In this document: piece by piece, positions 8,418-16,136 of the stretch
Layout: the number at the start of each line of letters is the position of its first letter
How positions within the stretch are numbered: position 1 is the stretch's first letter
Source of the DNA: Sutterella sp.
GTDB taxonomy: Bacteria > Pseudomonadota > Gammaproteobacteria > Burkholderiales > Burkholderiaceae_F
Length of the DNA: 17,756 nucleotides
Direction of reading: 5' to 3'
Assembly (NCBI GenBank): GCA_003488465.1
Contig: DNLN01000081.1
Coordinates: 440-18,195, forward strand
Notes under the pieces: generated by a model
Told to the model about the DNA's origin: nothing
What the model saw: the letters and a program-made list of their open reading frames with translations, nothing else
Databases searched by the model: none
Made by a program: the position numbers and the translations under genes

Positions 8418-9677
8418 CTACAAGTTCAGCGAAAATAGATTTTGCGACGATAGCGCTTTTTGCCGAATGCGGTCGGGATGAATACCCGCTGCTTCAGAAA
8501 AGATATGCAAAGCCCGATCAAAATCAGCCGCTCTTGGCATTTCTCCCCACATGGCGGGCAAAAAAACCGTCGCTTCATCCTGGGTGCGGCCGACAAGAGG
8601 AAGCGTGTATTTTCCGCTCTCATCCCACCAAGGGCCGACTTGCTCAAAAAGCCCCGTCTCCCGAAGCCACTTCGCGGCAATTCGTGGAAAACGCCGCTTA
8701 AGGTATTCTCTCAAGGGTTCTTCACCATCGAGAACCGAAAGCCAGGCGTCAAGGAAGGGATCGGTCACCTCCCAGCGGCATTTTTTTGACATTTTTTCCG
8801 TCTTGACGGGGTAAAGTCGCAAAACCAGCCCGAAATCATGCTCAAGCTTACTCAGGTATCCGCCTACATTTGCGTGAAAATGCTGCTGCAGATCCTGCCT
8901 TCTTCCGATTCCAGCGGATATTTTTCGCAGAATCGATGCATAGACGCCAAAAGAGGAGAAAAACGTGTCCCTGAGAAGCCTCTCTCCTTCGAGCAGAAAG
9001 CATGAATCCGGACTTTTGAATAGCCTTTCGGCCTTCTCTATGCCTATCGCATCCTGATCGACAAAGGTTTTGAGGTATTTCGGCACACCTCCCGTGAGCG
9101 CCATAAGGGTAACGATCTCTTCTGGAGTCCTGTTTTTCCCTGTTTCGATCACGATTTGCTGAATCTGATGGAAAGAAAAAGGCTTAAGTTTGAATTTTTC
9201 TGAATTTTTAAAGGTTGCAAAAACATTATCTCGAAAATTTGAAAGGCAAAACACGAAAAAAGAGCGTGTTCTGTCTGCCTTTTCGTTCCAGACATGGGAA
9301 AAATCGCTCCAAAACCGTTTTTCCACTTCCGAGAGTTCATCCGCACCGTCAATCCAGACGGAGACTGGCGTGGTTCGCGCAATATCGAGAAGATAATCGA
9401 ACACCTGAGCAATGGTAAGGCACCCGGGAGTCTGACGGATTCCCAGGTCTTTGCGCATGGCATCCATGATGCAGCGGATCACATCATCGGCCGAGGAAAA
9501 CTTTTTGAGCCTCACCCGAACAAGGGGGCCCTGTTCTTTCTTGAAAAATTCCTCTGTGAGACGGCTTTTTCCGATCCCTGAGCAGCCGCACACCCAGGCA
9601 ATCCGCCCGCCATGAACTGAATCTCTGGAGAGCCTCCTTAATTGAAGCAAGTCCTGATCACGAAATACAAAGTCCAT
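8418..9677 (-). CDS. Archaeal-type P-loop ATPase (ATPase_2-like), orphan
   Basis: A 419-residue predicted ATPase of the archaeal-ATPase/STAND-like type. Walker A is GCSGIGKS (G31-S38), Walker B is VSVWIDGADE (105-114, D110 and E114), and FVFCLSN (141-147) sits at the sensor-1 position. GGVPKYL (196-202) is the family hallmark after the lid. The C-terminal 200 residues look like a winged-helix region followed by a DUF234-like nuclease-fold region, but I cannot confirm catalytic residues there. Base composition is markedly AT-rich compared with neighbours; the line at 9181 is roughly one quarter G+C. This suggests horizontal acquisition. The ribosome site is a weak AGG close to the ATG. Function is unknown; relatives occur as scattered accessory genes. 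A mobile-element or defence role is possible but not shown. Confidence 0.8.
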   Translation of the reverse strand: MDFVFRDQDLLQLRRLSRDSVHGGRIAWVCGCSGIGKSRLTEEFFKKEQGPLVRVRLKKFSSADDVIRCIMDAMRKDLGIRQTPGCLTIAQVFDYLLDIARTTPVSVWIDGADELSEVEKRFWSDFSHVWNEKADRTRSFFVFCLSNFRDNVFATFKNSEKFKLKPFSFHQIQQIVIETGKNRTPEEIVTLMALTGGVPKYLKTFVDQDAIGIEKAERLFKSPDSCFLLEGERLLRDTFFSSFGVYASILRKISAGIGRRQDLQQHFHANVGGYLSKLEHDFGLVLRLYPVKTEKMSKKCRWEVTDPFLDAWLSVLDGEEPLREYLKRRFPRIAAKWLRETGLFEQVGPWWDESGKYTLPLVGRTQDEATVFLPAMWGEMPRAADFDRALHIFSEAAGIHPDRIRQKALSSQNLFSLNL

Positions 9678-9719
9678 AACCTATTGATTTCCTGTTTTAT
9701 TTATCCTTACTGCAAATTT

Positions 9720-9736
9720 TGATACAGATTGTATCA
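9720..9736. promoter_or_regulatory. Inverted repeat, possible operator
   Basis: A perfect six-base dyad, TGATAC-AGATT-GTATCA, lies in the 162-base gap between the divergently transcribed ATPase and FAD/Fe-S genes. Its centre is about 50 bases from the ATPase start and about 112 from the FAD gene start. The size and spacing fit a dimeric regulator site, but no matching regulator is identified. The rest of the gap (9678-9839) is AT-rich. A TAAAAT at 9779-9784 could be a -10 element for the FAD gene, but no convincing -35 is placed before it. Confidence 0.35.
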
Positions 9737-9839
9737 GCAATCTTCATATCAATCATACGGTTTACCCTCTCATTCGGATAAAATGCAAACTTCAGGCTGG
9801 ACGATTGAGAATCCAGCGCCATGAAAAGAGTGAAAAAGC

Positions 9840-12800
9840 ATGTCTCAGACCAACGCCCCCAGAGAAAATCAGGCTGAACTTCCCGAACGAATCCGAGAGA
9901 TTCCCTACAACTACACGTCGTTCTCCGATCGCGAGATCGTCGTGCGCCTTCTTGGAGAAGAATGCTGGAATCTGCTTCTGGAACTGCGTGACGTCCGGCG
10001 CACGGGCCGCTCCTCTCGCATGCTCTATGAGATCCTTGGAGACATCTGGGTCGTCTACCGCAATCCGTTCGTAATGGAGGATCTGCTGAGAAATTCCAAG
10101 CGGCGCAAACTGCTCTGCGCGGCTCTGCACCATCGTCTGAATGAAGTCGAAAAGCGGCGTGATCGCATGCTCCACGAGCGCGACCTCAAGGTTGCAAAAC
10201 TGATCGACGCGACAAAGCGAGCCATTCACAAGTTCGAAAACTCTTTTGACGAGACCATTACATTAAGGCGCAAGGCAAAGCGCGCCTTTTCCCGCTGCAC
10301 CAAGGTCGAGAACATTCATTTCGATCCGTTCGCAAGAACCGCACATGTCACTGACGCAACCGACTGGCGCGTGGAATATCCCTTTGTCGTTCTGCAGCCC
10401 GACAAGGAGAGCGAAATGCCTGGGCTCGTACGCGCCTGCATCGATCTTGGCCTTGTGATCATTCCGCGCGGAGGCGGCACCGGCTACACGGGCGGGGCTG
10501 TTCCCATGACGGCGATGAGCGCGGTCATCAATACGGAAAAACTCGATTTCATTTCGCAAGTGACGGAAGACACGCTTCCCGGCATGACTTCTCCCACTCC
10601 GGTCATCAGCGCCGGAGCAGGTGCCGTCACCAAGCGCGTCACGGAAGCTGCCGCTCTGAGCGGTCTTGTCTTCTCCGTTGACCCGGCCAGCGCAGACAGT
10701 TCCACGATCGGAGGAAACATCGCAGAAAACTCCGGCGGCAAGAAAGCCGTGCTCTGGGGTACCACCGTGGACAATATTGCAAGTTTCCGCATGGTAACGC
10801 CCGACGGCAACTGGATGGAAGTCGAGCGCCTGCAGCACAATCTGGAGAAAATTCACAAGCAGGAAACCGTCTCCTGGCGCATTACCGTCAAGGATGGCCA
10901 GACAAGCGATCCCTCGCAAGCCCGGCAATTGAAGCGGGAGATCATCAAGATGCCCGGCAGCACGTTCCGCAAGGCAGGAATCGGCAAGGACGTCTCCAAC
11001 AAGTATCTCGGCGGTCTTCCCGGCGTGCAGAAGGAAGGCACGGACGGCCTCATCACCTCTGCAACCTTCATCCTGCACAAGATGCCGCCGTTTGCCCGGA
11101 CCGTGTGCCTGGAATTCTTCGGTGCAGCCAGTCTTGCCGGGCCCGCCATCGTTGAAATCACAAAACTGCTTGATTCACACCCGAAGGGCTGCATGCTCGC
11201 CGGTCTCGAGCATCTGGACGACCGGTATCTGCATGCCGTCAACTATCCGGTGAAGAGCCAGAGAAACGAATATCCGAAGATGGTGCTCGTGGGCGACATC
11301 GTGGGCGAGAGCGAAGAGGCGCTCGATGAAATCGCCTCCCAGGTCGTTGCCATCTGCAAGGAAAAGAACGGTGAAGGCTTCATTGCAAAGACCAAGGAGG
11401 AGCGCTTCCAGTTCTGGCACGAGCGCAGCAAGACAGCCGCCATCTCGGCGCACACGAATGCTTTCAAACTCAATGAAGACGTCGTGATCCCGCTTGACAA
11501 GATTGGTGAATACACAGTCGGATGCGAGCGCTTCAACATCCTGTGCTCCATTGAAAACAAACTGGAGATGATCGAAAAGACGCACAGGTATCTTTCTGGA
11601 AACATCTCGCTTGGCAAGCCCTCGATGACCGCTGGCGTCTCCAAGGAAACCCTGCTTGCATCCACAGTCCCCAATGCCCTGAAGGTCCTTGAACTAGCCC
11701 AAAAGCGCTGGCAGTACGTTCACGATCACCTGGACGAGGATTTTGCGGAAGCCGCCAAGAACCTCAAGAAGATGGGGCAGCCCTTTGAAGCCGCCGTTCT
11801 TCGCGCGTACAAAGAGAAAAAGCTCTTTGATGCGGTCTACGACCGTGCACTACGCATTTCCTGGAAAAAGGAGGTTCGCAGCGAACTGATGAAGATCTTC
11901 GGGGGCGATGTCTATGAGAAGGTGCGCGGCGAGATCGATGCCATTCACGGAAAGGTCCTCAAGGGCCGCGTCTTCATCGCCCTTCACATGCATGCGGGCG
12001 ACGGAAACGTGCACACCAACGTGCCGCTCAATTCCGACAACTACCAGATGATGATGAAGGGACAGGAAGCGGTGCGCATGGTGATGAAGCTCGCCCAGGA
12101 GTTGGGCGGATCCATCACGGGCGAGCATGGAGTGGGCCTCACGAAAATCGAATTCATCTCCGCAGAAGCGCTCAAACCCTTCCATGAATACCTGGATCGA
12201 GTTGACCCGAAACGCCATTTCAACGCGGGAAAGCTCAGAAAGGACCGGGGACTGGAAAATGCCTATACGCCGAGCTTCAGCCTGCTTGGCGCCGAATCGC
12301 TTCTCATGCAGAAGAATGAAATCAAGGCGATCAGCGATTCGATCAAGAACTGTCTGCGCTGCGGAAAGTGCAAATCCCAGTGCACGACGCATGTTCCGAG
12401 GGCGAATCTTCTCTATTCGCCGAGAAACAAGATTCTTGCCACAAGTCTTCTCATCGAAGCTTTCCTTTACGAAGGACAAACCCGCCGCGGCATCAGCACC
12501 CGCCACTGGGAAGCCTTCGGAGATCTGGGCGATCATTGCACGCTCTGCATGAAGTGCATGAAGCCTTGCCCGGTAAAGATCAATTTCGGTGAAGTGACGA
12601 TCCTCATCCGCAATCTGCTTGAGCGCATGGGGCAGACGAGGAAGAATCCCGCAAAATGGGCGGGCATGAATTTCCTTGGCATCAGCAATCCGAAACTCGT
12701 GGAATTTGCTCGAAAAGGCCTCGTGGATGTCGGATTCAACGCTCAGAGGCAGGGCGCCAACCTTCTTCATGTCTTTGCTGAAAAGGGGCTTCGGGAGCCT

Positions 12801-13757
12801 CCCAACACAACCGGATACCCGGCGGTTCAGGAACAGGTTGTGCATCTTGTGAACCGCAAGTTGCCGGCACCTCGCGTGCACGCGCCGCTCAGAACGCTCC
12901 TGAGCCTTAACGATCCGGCGAAGATTCCGCTCATCCGCAAACCTGGCACGGACGAATCGGAAACCGTGTTTTATTTCCCGGGCTGCGGCAACGAGCGCCT
13001 GTATCCGGAAATCGGTCTTGCATCCCTTGCAATGCTTTACAACGCCGGCGTACAGACCGTGATGCCTCCCCGCTACATCTGCTGCGGATATCCGCAACGC
13101 GGTGCCGGACAAAATGCCCTTGCCGACCAGATCGTCACTGACAACCGGGTGATGTTCCACCGCATGGCAAACACGCTCAATTACCTTGACATCAAAACCG
13201 TCGTCGTGTCCTGCGGCACGTGCTTCAAGCAATTGAAGGACTATCACTTCGAGGAGATCTTCCCCGGATGCCGGATCATCGACATCCATGAGTACCTGCT
13301 CGAAAAGGGTGTGGTTGTCACCGGACAGGATCAGACTCGTTATCTTTTCCACGATCCTTGTCACACCCCCTTTACGGCCGCAAGTCCCATTACAGCCGTG
13401 AACCGAATTTTCAAGCCCTTTGACGGTTCATCCGTCCTTCAGACACAACGCTGCTGCGGCGAATCGGGAACATTTGCCGTCGGACGGCCGGATATTGCAA
13501 CGCAGGTGCGCTTTCGCAAGGAGGAGGACATCCTCAAGGCAAAGAAACTTGTGCGGGGCGATGACTTCAGCGGCGAAGTGAGAATCCTTACCGCCTGCCC
13601 CGGATGTCTGCAGGGCATTTCCAGATATGGTGAACGCACTGGAACCAGCGCCGAATTCATGGTGGTCGAAATGGCTCGTCTCACTCTTGGCGACGACTGG
13701 ATGAACAGCTTCATCAAACAGGTGAAAAAAGAGGGGATCGAAGGAATCCTTCTTTAG
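9840..13757 (+). CDS. Giant FAD-linked oxidoreductase with ferredoxin and CCG domains (DUF3683 type)
   Basis: A 1305-residue multidomain redox protein. The N-terminal DUF3683-like region (about 1-165) has unknown function. It is followed by an FAD-binding type 4 domain (about 180-420, [10 protein letters not shown] at 210-219) and a D-lactate/glycolate dehydrogenase-type C-terminal domain ending in GEHGVGLTK (E762, H763). A ferredoxin-like segment has two cluster motifs: C838-C841-C844-C848 and C900-C903-C906-C910. Two CCG modules follow, with C1049, C1081-C1082, C1125 and C1128, then C1174, C1205-C1206, C1253 and C1256. This is GlcD/Dld-type plus GlcF/LldE-type machinery in one chain. It should oxidise a D-2-hydroxyacid and pass electrons through Fe-S clusters to quinone; the substrate is not determinable. 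There is no signal peptide, so it is probably a peripheral protein on the inner face of the membrane. The gene stands alone. The ribosome site before ATG 9840 is weak. Confidence 0.92.
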   Translation: MSQTNAPRENQAELPERIREIPYNYTSFSDREIVVRLLGEECWNLLLELRDVRRTGRSSRMLYEILGDIWVVYRNPFVMEDLLRNSKRRKLLCAALHHRLNEVEKRRDRMLHERDLKVAKLIDATKRAIHKFENSFDETITLRRKAKRAFSRCTKVENIHFDPFARTAHVTDATDWRVEYPFVVLQPDKESEMPGLVRACIDLGLVIIPRGGGTGYTGGAVPMTAMSAVINTEKLDFISQVTEDTLPGMTSPTPVISAGAGAVTKRVTEAAALSGLVFSVDPASADSSTIGGNIAENSGGKKAVLWGTTVDNIASFRMVTPDGNWMEVERLQHNLEKIHKQETVSWRITVKDGQTSDPSQARQLKREIIKMPGSTFRKAGIGKDVSNKYLGGLPGVQKEGTDGLITSATFILHKMPPFARTVCLEFFGAASLAGPAIVEITKLLDSHPKGCMLAGLEHLDDRYLHAVNYPVKSQRNEYPKMVLVGDIVGESEEALDEIASQVVAICKEKNGEGFIAKTKEERFQFWHERSKTAAISAHTNAFKLNEDVVIPLDKIGEYTVGCERFNILCSIENKLEMIEKTHRYLSGNISLGKPSMTAGVSKETLLASTVPNALKVLELAQKRWQYVHDHLDEDFAEAAKNLKKMGQPFEAAVLRAYKEKKLFDAVYDRALRISWKKEVRSELMKIFGGDVYEKVRGEIDAIHGKVLKGRVFIALHMHAGDGNVHTNVPLNSDNYQMMMKGQEAVRMVMKLAQELGGSITGEHGVGLTKIEFISAEALKPFHEYLDRVDPKRHFNAGKLRKDRGLENAYTPSFSLLGAESLLMQKNEIKAISDSIKNCLRCGKCKSQCTTHVPRANLLYSPRNKILATSLLIEAFLYEGQTRRGISTRHWEAFGDLGDHCTLCMKCMKPCPVKINFGEVTILIRNLLERMGQTRKNPAKWAGMNFLGISNPKLVEFARKGLVDVGFNAQRQGANLLHVFAEKGLREPPNTTGYPAVQEQVVHLVNRKLPAPRVHAPLRTLLSLNDPAKIPLIRKPGTDESETVFYFPGCGNERLYPEIGLASLAMLYNAGVQTVMPPRYICCGYPQRGAGQNALADQIVTDNRVMFHRMANTLNYLDIKTVVVSCGTCFKQLKDYHFEEIFPGCRIIDIHEYLLEKGVVVTGQDQTRYLFHDPCHTPFTAASPITAVNRIFKPFDGSSVLQTQRCCGESGTFAVGRPDIATQVRFRKEEDILKAKKLVRGDDFSGEVRILTACPGCLQGISRYGERTGTSAEFMVVEMARLTLGDDWMNSFIKQVKKEGIEGILL

Positions 13758-13795
13758 AAAATCATAAAAATTCCTACTATTTTTCTCGACTTTTT

Positions 13796-14230
13796 ATGAC
13801 AGATTGCGAACTTTGTACCAAAAAGCATCCGAAGGAACTCTGGAGAAATGACGTTTTTTACGTCATTGATGCTTCAGACGAGAATCTTCCAGGATTTATT
13901 CGCATTATTTCCTCGCGTCACGTGAAGGAAATGACCGATCTTTCGGAAAAAGATCAAAATATGATCATGACTGCCGTACTGCTAGCAGAAAAAATCATGA
14001 TTTCCGCCATGAATCCGGACAAGGTGAATCTTGCGGAACTGGGAAACATGGTTCCGCATGTTCACTGGCACGTGATTGCGCGCTACAGGGACGACGCATT
14101 TTTCCCGGCCTCCATCTGGAGTGAAAAAGTAAGAAAAATGCCAGAAGCTCTTTTCGAGGAAAGACGCAAAAAAGCAGAAAAAATGGCTGAAAGTCTCGTT
14201 ACGGCGCTCTCAGAACGATTCAGCCACTAA
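13796..14230 (+). CDS. HIT-family (histidine triad) protein
   Basis: A 144-residue HIT-domain protein. The triad H88-V-H90-W-H92-V is clear, with the family's preceding LAELGNMVPH and an earlier LPGFIRIISSRH block. HIT proteins hydrolyse or transfer nucleotide phosphoesters (AMP-lysine, AMP-X and similar); the physiological substrate here is unknown. A short CELC (C4, C7) at the N-terminus could contribute to a zinc site, as in some HIT subfamilies. The gene follows the giant oxidoreductase by 38 AT-rich bases. No Shine-Dalgarno sequence is visible before the ATG, which sits directly after TTTTT. Codon use is more AT-rich than most of the window. The last four bases overlap the convergent SPOR gene. 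Confidence 0.88.
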   Translation: MTDCELCTKKHPKELWRNDVFYVIDASDENLPGFIRIISSRHVKEMTDLSEKDQNMIMTAVLLAEKIMISAMNPDKVNLAELGNMVPHVHWHVIARYRDDAFFPASIWSEKVRKMPEALFEERRKKAEKMAESLVTALSERFSH

Positions 14231-14868
14231 AAGGAGCAGTTCTTCAGTTCACTCCTGGGAGTCGCACGCCACAACTCAAGCAGCTTCATGCGCTCCTCAT
14301 CGGAGATGTCCTGAAAGGAAAAATCAACCTCTCCGCTCGGCTCCCCGAGCCTGTTCGTGATGCGCACTCCGCGCACTTTCGGGGTTCTGGGGCCAGTGAG
14401 GAACTTCTGAGCCTCCTGTTGCGAAGAAAAAGCTTCAATTTCAACACCGAAGGAAAGCCCTCCCTGAAGAATTGCGCGGGCTTTCCTGTATCCCTGCTGC
14501 CTGAACTGCTTCTGGAATGCAAGCGCAGCTTCCTTATTGTCAAAGGGTCCGAGATACGCAATGTACATTTCCGGCAAAAAACGATCCTTCATGATCGCTT
14601 TTTCAAATAATCCGATTTTTTTGATTTTTGAAGCAATGTAGGCCGCAGACTTTTCCTTGAACGGTCCCCACACATAGCAGCCAATGTTGATTCCCCCCTT
14701 CTTCCTCTGTGCATCGGCCTCGGATTGTTGAGCATTGCTCGAATCCTTTATCACAAAGGCGATGTCCTTCACGATCCAGGTTTCATTCTGAAAATACGTC
14801 AGATAGCCCCAGTAGCCGACAAGCCCGGCAAGAAGCATTCCAGATACAAAAACCAGAAATTTTTTCAC
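14227..14868 (-). CDS. SPOR-domain membrane protein
   Basis: Read from GTG 14868 this is a 213-residue protein with a short basic start (MKKFLVF) and one N-terminal membrane helix (about residues 3-25). A periplasmic part follows that contains a SPOR-like domain (about 70-155, GCYVWGPFKEKSAAY and YIAYLGPFDNKEAALAF). SPOR domains bind denuded peptidoglycan, often at division sites. An upstream in-frame TTG at 14928 would add 20 residues and overlap coaX by 17 bases. I prefer the GTG because it yields a normal membrane anchor, has GGGA eight bases upstream, and avoids a TTG whose purine-rich site is too close. A SPOR gene directly after coaX is a familiar Burkholderiales arrangement. Its end overlaps the HIT gene end, so both transcripts converge there without a visible terminator. 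Confidence 0.8.
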   Translation of the reverse strand: MKKFLVFVSGMLLAGLVGYWGYLTYFQNETWIVKDIAFVIKDSSNAQQSEADAQRKKGGINIGCYVWGPFKEKSAAYIASKIKKIGLFEKAIMKDRFLPEMYIAYLGPFDNKEAALAFQKQFRQQGYRKARAILQGGLSFGVEIEAFSSQQEAQKFLTGPRTPKVRGVRITNRLGEPSGEVDFSFQDISDEERMKLLELWRATPRSELKNCSF

Positions 14869-14911
14869 GACTTTTTTCCCGATTTTTCCAAAAATTTGCC
14901 TTTGAGATCCC

Positions 14912-15664
14912 TTAGGCCCGAAGCGCAAGCCCTCTTAAAACCAGATTGTGCTGCTGAACCGCCTGGGGATACTCCCGCTTGAGGTAGGGAGCCAGGAGCG
15001 GAGCCGCGCCGCCGGCAAAAAAGATCCTCGGCGCACTGAAGCCAGCGCGAATGACAGCTGACACAGCCCGATCAATGACGCCCAGGTGTGCTTCCAAAAT
15101 ACCGGTTGACATGGCGTCGGCAGTATTCGTCGGAAATTCGCTCTCCGAACCGATATGCCCCGGACGGCACCTTGTCCCCTTCAAGAGCGAATCAAACATC
15201 ATTGAAGGCCCGGGAAGAATTCTTCCCCCCTTGAAAAACATGCAGTCCCCATCAGGAAGCACCGTATCGACCGTTGTTGCGGTTCCCATGTGGATCACCA
15301 GAAACGGTTCATGCGGCACAAGACTTGCTGCACCGATTGCCGCATGCCAGCGGTCCGAGCCAAGCTGCTCGTAGTCATCGTACCCGTTCACAAGGTGAAA
15401 GGAGCCGTCAAAGCGCCTTTCCGAATGAAGCCACTCCCACGGTATCTGATGTCGGTTGAAGAACTTGATCATGGAAAGCGCAAGGTTTTCACTTGAGACC
15501 ATGCATCCGACGACTTTTCTTGGCTTTAGTGAAAGCCATCGCTCCTGGAGTTCTTCAGGCAACTGGTCGCGGCCCTGATGAATGAATGTACTCGGATCAT
15601 CGGGAAAAGACGACACGGTCCATTTGAGTGCCGTATTGCCAAGGTCTATCAAAAGGTCTGTCAT
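14912..15664 (-). CDS. coaX: Type III pantothenate kinase
   Basis: A 250-residue enzyme that phosphorylates pantothenate using ATP, the first step of coenzyme A synthesis. Motifs of the ASKHA fold are clear: LLIDLGNTALKW (D7, N10, T11, phosphate 1), LGSDRWHAAIGA (D104, the probable catalytic aspartate), and HMGTATTVDTV (phosphate 2) followed by FKGGRILPGPSMM. The ATG at 15664 is chosen because it places the conserved strand at residues 4-7 as is usual. A GTG at 15682 would add six unconserved residues. Neither start has a good ribosome site. birA, its usual upstream neighbour in related bacteria, is absent here: the next 472 bases upstream hold no gene. The SPOR gene follows after 43 bases and is probably co-transcribed. 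Confidence 0.92.
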   Translation of the reverse strand: MTDLLIDLGNTALKWTVSSFPDDPSTFIHQGRDQLPEELQERWLSLKPRKVVGCMVSSENLALSMIKFFNRHQIPWEWLHSERRFDGSFHLVNGYDDYEQLGSDRWHAAIGAASLVPHEPFLVIHMGTATTVDTVLPDGDCMFFKGGRILPGPSMMFDSLLKGTRCRPGHIGSESEFPTNTADAMSTGILEAHLGVIDRAVSAVIRAGFSAPRIFFAGGAAPLLAPYLKREYPQAVQQHNLVLRGLALRA

Positions 15665-15937
15665 TGAAAACAAGCGATCCACGAAAGCACTATCAGGGTC
15701 CGTCCGTGGTTGAGACGCTCATCCCACCCTCTTCAGACCTGAAAGAAATTTTAAAAAGAATTTAGAAGTAAGTAGATGGTGTGCACAATTTTGTTGATAA
15801 CATGAAAAACTTATTAAAAAATCAATACGTTATCCTGTTCATAAACATTTGAACAAGTCACTCAATTGCATGTTGGCGGAGTGTGAACGCATGTGAACGT
15901 CTCCTGCTGCGAAGGGATTGCCTCGAAAACCGGTCTT

Positions 15938-15968
15938 CACTTATCCATCCTTGTCAGACACTTATCCA
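15938..15968 (+). repeat. Two direct CACTTATCCA repeats, 21 bases apart
   Basis: The ten-base sequence CACTTATCCA occurs at 15938-15947 and 15959-15968. The start-to-start distance is 21 bases, which is two helical turns, so bound proteins would sit on the same face of the DNA. The second copy continues into the exact DnaA box TTATCCACA; the first becomes TTATCCATC. Confidence 0.6.
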
Positions 15969-16052
15969 CAGGCTGTTCACAGAAAGTCTCGATCACGGTT
16001 CCTGCGACAGTCATTTTATTGCAACTCTTTATTTTCAATTGTGTTTTTGCGA

Positions 16053-16062
16053 TTAGCGCTAA
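16053..16062. repeat. Perfect palindrome TTAGCGCTAA
   Basis: A ten-base perfect palindrome about 75 bases before the start of the Crp/Fnr-type gene. It could be a regulator half-site pair for that gene or an element of the origin-like region. Nearby, GATCT (16084-16088) and AGATC (16102-16106) flank an ATAA/TTAT pair, forming an imperfect hairpin. No function can be assigned from sequence. Confidence 0.4.
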
Positions 16063-16136
16063 AGAGGACTTGCGCGAATACTAGATCTGGCGATAAAGTT
16101 ATAGATCCCCATAATTCTAAGTACTTTCCTTTCTTC

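Larger units (their letters stand above)
15741..16110. other. Origin-like region: AT-rich stretch plus DnaA-box cluster
   Basis: This is the core of the 472-base gene-free gap (15665-16136). It starts with an AT-rich tract (15741-15830). Box candidates judged against TTATNCACA are TTATCCACA at 15962-15970 (exact), TGTTGATAA at 15792-15800 (reverse, one mismatch), TGTGCACAA at 15780-15788 (reverse, one mismatch) and TTATCCATC at 15941-15949 (two mismatches). TGTGAACG occurs twice, at 15882-15889 and 15892-15899, with its near reverse complement TGTTCACA at 15974-15981. A perfect palindrome TTAGCGCTAA lies at 16053-16062. The genes on both sides diverge from the gap. dnaA is not in the window, so origin function is inference; a DnaA-regulated promoter or DnaA-titration site would also fit. 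Confidence 0.45.

Noticed and set aside
9756..9784. Sigma-70 promoter with TAAAAT at 9779-9784
   Set aside because: The -10 is plausible, but nothing near TTGACA lies 16-18 bases upstream, so it was not listed as a feature.
9821..9877. An 18-residue ORF (ATG AAA AGA ...) overlapping the start of the FAD gene out of frame
   Set aside because: It could be a leader peptide, but it lacks attenuation structure, a run of diagnostic codons or a good ribosome site.
11850..13364. A 504-codon open frame antisense to the FAD/Fe-S gene
   Set aside because: It is opposite the intact ferredoxin and CCG domains and has no family pattern of its own.
15893..16136. Short open frames in the origin-like gap, including a TTG extension of the Crp/Fnr-type gene from 15918
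   Set aside because: They would translate the DnaA-box repeats, have no ribosome site and do not resemble proteins. The Crp fold is complete from 16137.
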